Of a stretch of 64,000 nucleotides of DNA, positions 61,757 through 64,000 are shown piece by piece. This DNA is from Algoriphagus antarcticus (lineage in GTDB: Bacteria > Bacteroidota > Bacteroidia > Cytophagales > Cyclobacteriaceae): positions 1 through 64,000 of the forward strand of contig NZ_MSSW01000001.1 of NCBI RefSeq assembly GCF_002150685.1. Direction: 5' to 3'. How positions within the stretch are numbered: position 1 is the stretch's first letter; every line of letters starts with the position of its first letter. Position numbers and translations under genes: made by a program. The notes below the pieces were generated by a model. That model was not told the origin of the DNA. It saw only the letters and a list, made by a program, of their open reading frames with translations, and made no database searches.

Positions 61757-62923
61757 TTAGATTTTACGATCCCTGCCTGCCGACATACCGAAAAAGGTAA
61801 ATGCCAAAGCAAAGAACAATAAGAAGAAAATCAGCACATTCCAATTGTCAAAAAGATCCAGCGACACCCCAAAAAGGAATGGCCCAAGTGCCGCCAAATA
61901 ATACCCCGAAGACTGCACCATAGCCGAAAGCTTGGCGGTAGTCTGATCCTCAGCGGTACGCAAAGCAATCAGTGTATAAGCGATACTCAAACTCGACCCC
62001 ATACAAAGTCCCACAATTCCCAGCGAAGCGTAAGTCACGAGCTCATTTTCTATAAACAATCCCAGATACCCCAACACATACCCTACTCCCACTGCCAATA
62101 CAACTCCGCTTTGCTCCCTGAGTTTGATCAGGAAATTTGGAGCAAAATAGGATCCCAACAGAGAAACCACCTGCATCATAGAAGAGACAAAACCAGCCTG
62201 AGAAGGAGTCCATCCACGGGAAATCAGCATATCCGGCAGCCAAGTCACCATGGTGAAATACATCACTGACTGACATCCCATGAAAATGGTGATCTGCCAA
62301 GCCAGTTTAGATCTCCATACATTTTTGGCAGGATCCGTTACTTCCTGAATACTTGCCTTAGGCCGCTGTAATTGCGGAATCCATATGATCATCGCCAAAA
62401 TCATAAATACAGCCCAGAACGCCAAAGATCCACGCCATCCAAAATCCCAATCTACAGCAATCGGCACACTCATCCCTACAGCAATCGCCGCAAAAAGCGA
62501 CATCATCGTTGCCAAAAGTGCGGTCATCAACCCCAGCTTCTCAGGTAGCCTAACTTTGATCAGAGGAATCAACAGCACATTGGCGATCACTATACCGATC
62601 CCCGTCAGCGCTGTGCCAAAGAGCATCAACTCAATCCCTCCCAACACACGAAGAATCACGCCAGTGGTAAGAACGGCAACTCCCAAAAACACGGCTCTTC
62701 CCATCCCCAATCGCTTTCCTATGCCAGGAGCAAAAAGCGAGAACGTAGCGAATGTCAATAAAGGAAGCGTGGTGAGAAATCCCGCCAAGCCATTGGACAA
62801 ACCCAAGTCCTCACGGATAAATGGAATCAGTGGCCCGACCGATGCAATCGAAGTGCGCAAATTGATCGAAACCAAAATAATCCCAGTGATAAGGAGTGAT
62901 TGGGAGGAAATAGATTTATTCAA
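61757..62923 (-). CDS. MFS transporter, CynX/NimT type
   Basis: The 388-aa protein is strongly hydrophobic with about 12 membrane segments in two halves joined by a cytoplasmic loop with a basic/polar stretch (IPQLQRPKASIQEVTDPAKN). The early block NLRTSIASVGPLIPFIRED and GIGIVIANVLLIPLIKVRLP are typical of the CynX/NimT branch. Substrates in this branch include cyanate and nitroimidazole derivatives, but the substrate here cannot be predicted. It is transcribed alone and followed by repeats at its 5' side. Confidence 0.9.
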   Translation of the reverse strand: MNKSISSQSLLITGIILVSINLRTSIASVGPLIPFIREDLGLSNGLAGFLTTLPLLTFATFSLFAPGIGKRLGMGRAVFLGVAVLTTGVILRVLGGIELMLFGTALTGIGIVIANVLLIPLIKVRLPEKLGLMTALLATMMSLFAAIAVGMSVPIAVDWDFGWRGSLAFWAVFMILAMIIWIPQLQRPKASIQEVTDPAKNVWRSKLAWQITIFMGCQSVMYFTMVTWLPDMLISRGWTPSQAGFVSSMMQVVSLLGSYFAPNFLIKLREQSGVVLAVGVGYVLGYLGLFIENELVTYASLGIVGLCMGSSLSIAYTLIALRTAEDQTTAKLSAMVQSSGYYLAALGPFLFGVSLDLFDNWNVLIFFLLFFALAFTFFGMSAGRDRKI

Positions 62924-62947
62924 GACTGAGGTATAAATAATTGTGAT

Positions 62948-63080
62948 TATCCGTAATCACGCCTGCTGCCTTATTTCCCTTGCTTACTTGGTGGAAAGAC
63001 CGAAGACGGGTGACCAAAGCAGCCGTAATGCTAGTGTTTACCATATAAATAAGCGCTTTATGCTGGCACAATTGCGGATA
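62948..63080. mobile_element. MITE-like intergenic element, copy 2
   Basis: The 133-bp unit begins TATCCGTAATCACGCC and ends GGCACAATTGCGGATA, matching the ends and core of 60222-60356. It sits just upstream of the transporter gene and could influence its promoter. Confidence 0.75.
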
Positions 63081-64000
63081 TAGAATATAAAAGTCAAAGA
63101 ATTCTAAGAGTGAAATTAGCGACTAGTTAGGCGGGCAAAGCTAGGGAAATTTGATCTGGATTTTGCATGAGGTTTTCCTATGAAGGCTGAGACTGATATA
63201 AAATTGCGGTTAGCATTTCACCTATTTACATGTTCTAATACCGATCGTGCCGTTAGCACTCGCGATAGATTCGAATGGGATCGGTTACCCCGAATTTCGC
63301 TTCGCTGTATTCGGGGCTATTATTGGTTGTACCGTTGGCACAAGGCCTGCGTCACTGATAAATTACTGTGAATACTGGTTTTAGTCAATTAAGCTTGTTG
63401 GGTTTCAGTGCCCATTGGAACACTGATCAATTATTGAAATCCCTAGATCCTTGCCAACGGCAAGGCCTGTAAAAGCCCAGAATGCAATTCTGGGTTTATG
63501 ATGAAAGTCGTAACCAAAGAGTGCCAAAGGCATGATCAGTATGGAAAAGAATATCCTCAAAAAATTGCGCCGCCGCGCCTCCCCGTACAGCTGTCGGGAG
63601 CAGGAGATTTAATATTCTACCCAAAACCGTTGCGTCGCTGCGCCGTTGCGAGAAATAAATCATCAGAATCCAAAACCTTCGCTGCGCCGCCGCGTCGCCG
63701 CGAGAAATACATGGTGAGAAATAATATATCAAATTTCCAGATCTCCTGAACCTCTTCTTCCGGCACTTGATAGGCGTATAAACGGGTAAAGACTTGAATG
63801 CATTTGTAAAGAGAAGTGTGGATTAGCTGTAAATAGTGGTAGCAACTCTCCAAGGGTTCTTGAGCATTGGAGAATTCAGTTATCAAAAAACACCTGAAAA
63901 GTTCGGTTTTTTATGTTTTTGGCTTTTCAAACGTAAAATTATGCAGTTTGAAATCAACTTTTTACAAAATGTTAATTAATTGAATTATAACGTGTTACAA
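63081..64000. other. Repeat-rich non-coding end of the window
   Basis: About 900 bp without a convincing gene. It contains hairpins at 63288-63316 (ACCCCGAAT with ATTCGGGG), 63449-63465 (CCTTGCC with GGCAAGG) and 63476-63494 (CCCAGAAT with ATTCTGGG), a GC-rich repeat region at about 63563-63710, and a CCCGTACAGCTGTCGGG palindrome variant at about 63582-63598. Short frames here translate repeat DNA. The last 100 bp are AT-rich and probably upstream of a gene outside the window. Confidence 0.6.
63563..63710. repeat. GC-rich GCGCCGTTGCG-type repeats
   Basis: Three related units (near 63563-63580, 63624-63656 and 63672-63708) share CCAAAACC, GCGTCGCTGCGCCG and GCGAGAAATA blocks. The two larger ones lie about 45 bp apart. 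They resemble the GCGAAACC repeats at 51035 and 57022. Function unknown. Confidence 0.6.

Noticed and set aside
62385-62936. 183-aa plus-strand frame inside the MFS transporter gene
   Set aside because: Antisense to the transporter; low-complexity Ile/Pro/Ser/Thr content typical of the reverse of membrane codons.
63180-63371. 63-aa plus-strand frame
   Set aside because: Lies over a hairpin-rich repeat stretch and has no recognisable sequence.
63617-63886. 89-aa minus-strand frame near the end of the window
   Set aside because: Its second half translates GC-rich repeats; the first 50 residues (QEPLESCYHYLQLIHTSLYK) could be a remnant but no family was recognised.

Overview
This window reads as chromosome from a member of the Bacteroidota, most likely a Cytophagales bacterium of the Cyclobacteriaceae (Algoriphagus-like) type. 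The reasons are the TAnnTTTG-type -7 promoter elements, weak or absent Shine-Dalgarno sequences, a carbamoyl-phosphate synthase large subunit without its C-terminal MGS domain, a DUF4834 protein, a one-cysteine TraR/DksA-like protein, and a lamin-tail/FlgD-like secreted protein. The species is an inference; no rRNA gene is present.

Positions 1-31600 form a dense, almost entirely minus-strand defence island that follows the first 51 codons of an IS5-type transposase. In transcription order (right to left) it holds: a 177-aa unknown; a 1744-aa DEAD/DEAH helicase of the DruE/DrmA-DrmB/MrfA type; a SNF2 helicase (DrmD-like); an AlbA_2 ATP-binding protein; an AbiH-type protein; a 1392-aa Eco57I-like adenine methyltransferase (DrmMI-like); a repeat protein; a RusA-like nuclease with a changed catalytic position; a 211-aa unknown; a membrane protein coupled to McrB and McrC; and a 2713-aa protein that joins IF2-N-like, cold-shock, DEDDh exonuclease, RecQ and UvrD domains. 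Many neighbours overlap by 4 bp or lie within 2 bp, so co-transcription is likely.

Positions 31700-40640 look like the replication and integration end of a mobile element. It contains an IS3-OrfA-like DNA-binding protein with a duplicated C-terminal half, 1.5 kb of structured non-coding DNA with iteron-like repeats, a RepL-like winged-helix protein, an IS21 remnant with its multi-repeat end, a primase-helicase, an excisionase-like protein, and a tyrosine recombinase next to an initiator tRNA gene. A 39-bp direct repeat brackets the RepL/IS21 part. The tRNA has a broken partial duplicate on its 5' side.

Positions 40900-63000 are ordinary core genome: era-der, a small lipoprotein, a SprT-like protein, scpB, a DksA-like protein, a lamin-tail protein, asd with a THUMP-like methyltransferase, carB-DUF4834, kdgK-eda with a GntR-type operator, a GNAT protein, a UPF0158 protein, a hydrolase with cdd, a saccharopine-dehydrogenase-like protein, TrmN6 with a DUF2179 protein, and an MFS exporter. 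The intergenic spaces hold several small repeat families: a leader element with a conserved 28-codon ORF in front of both asd and eda, two 135-bp MITE-like elements, GCGAAACC-type repeats and a tiny CCCGATAGCTATCGGG-type palindrome that appears to insert into other sequences. The last 1 kb is repeat-rich and has no convincing gene.
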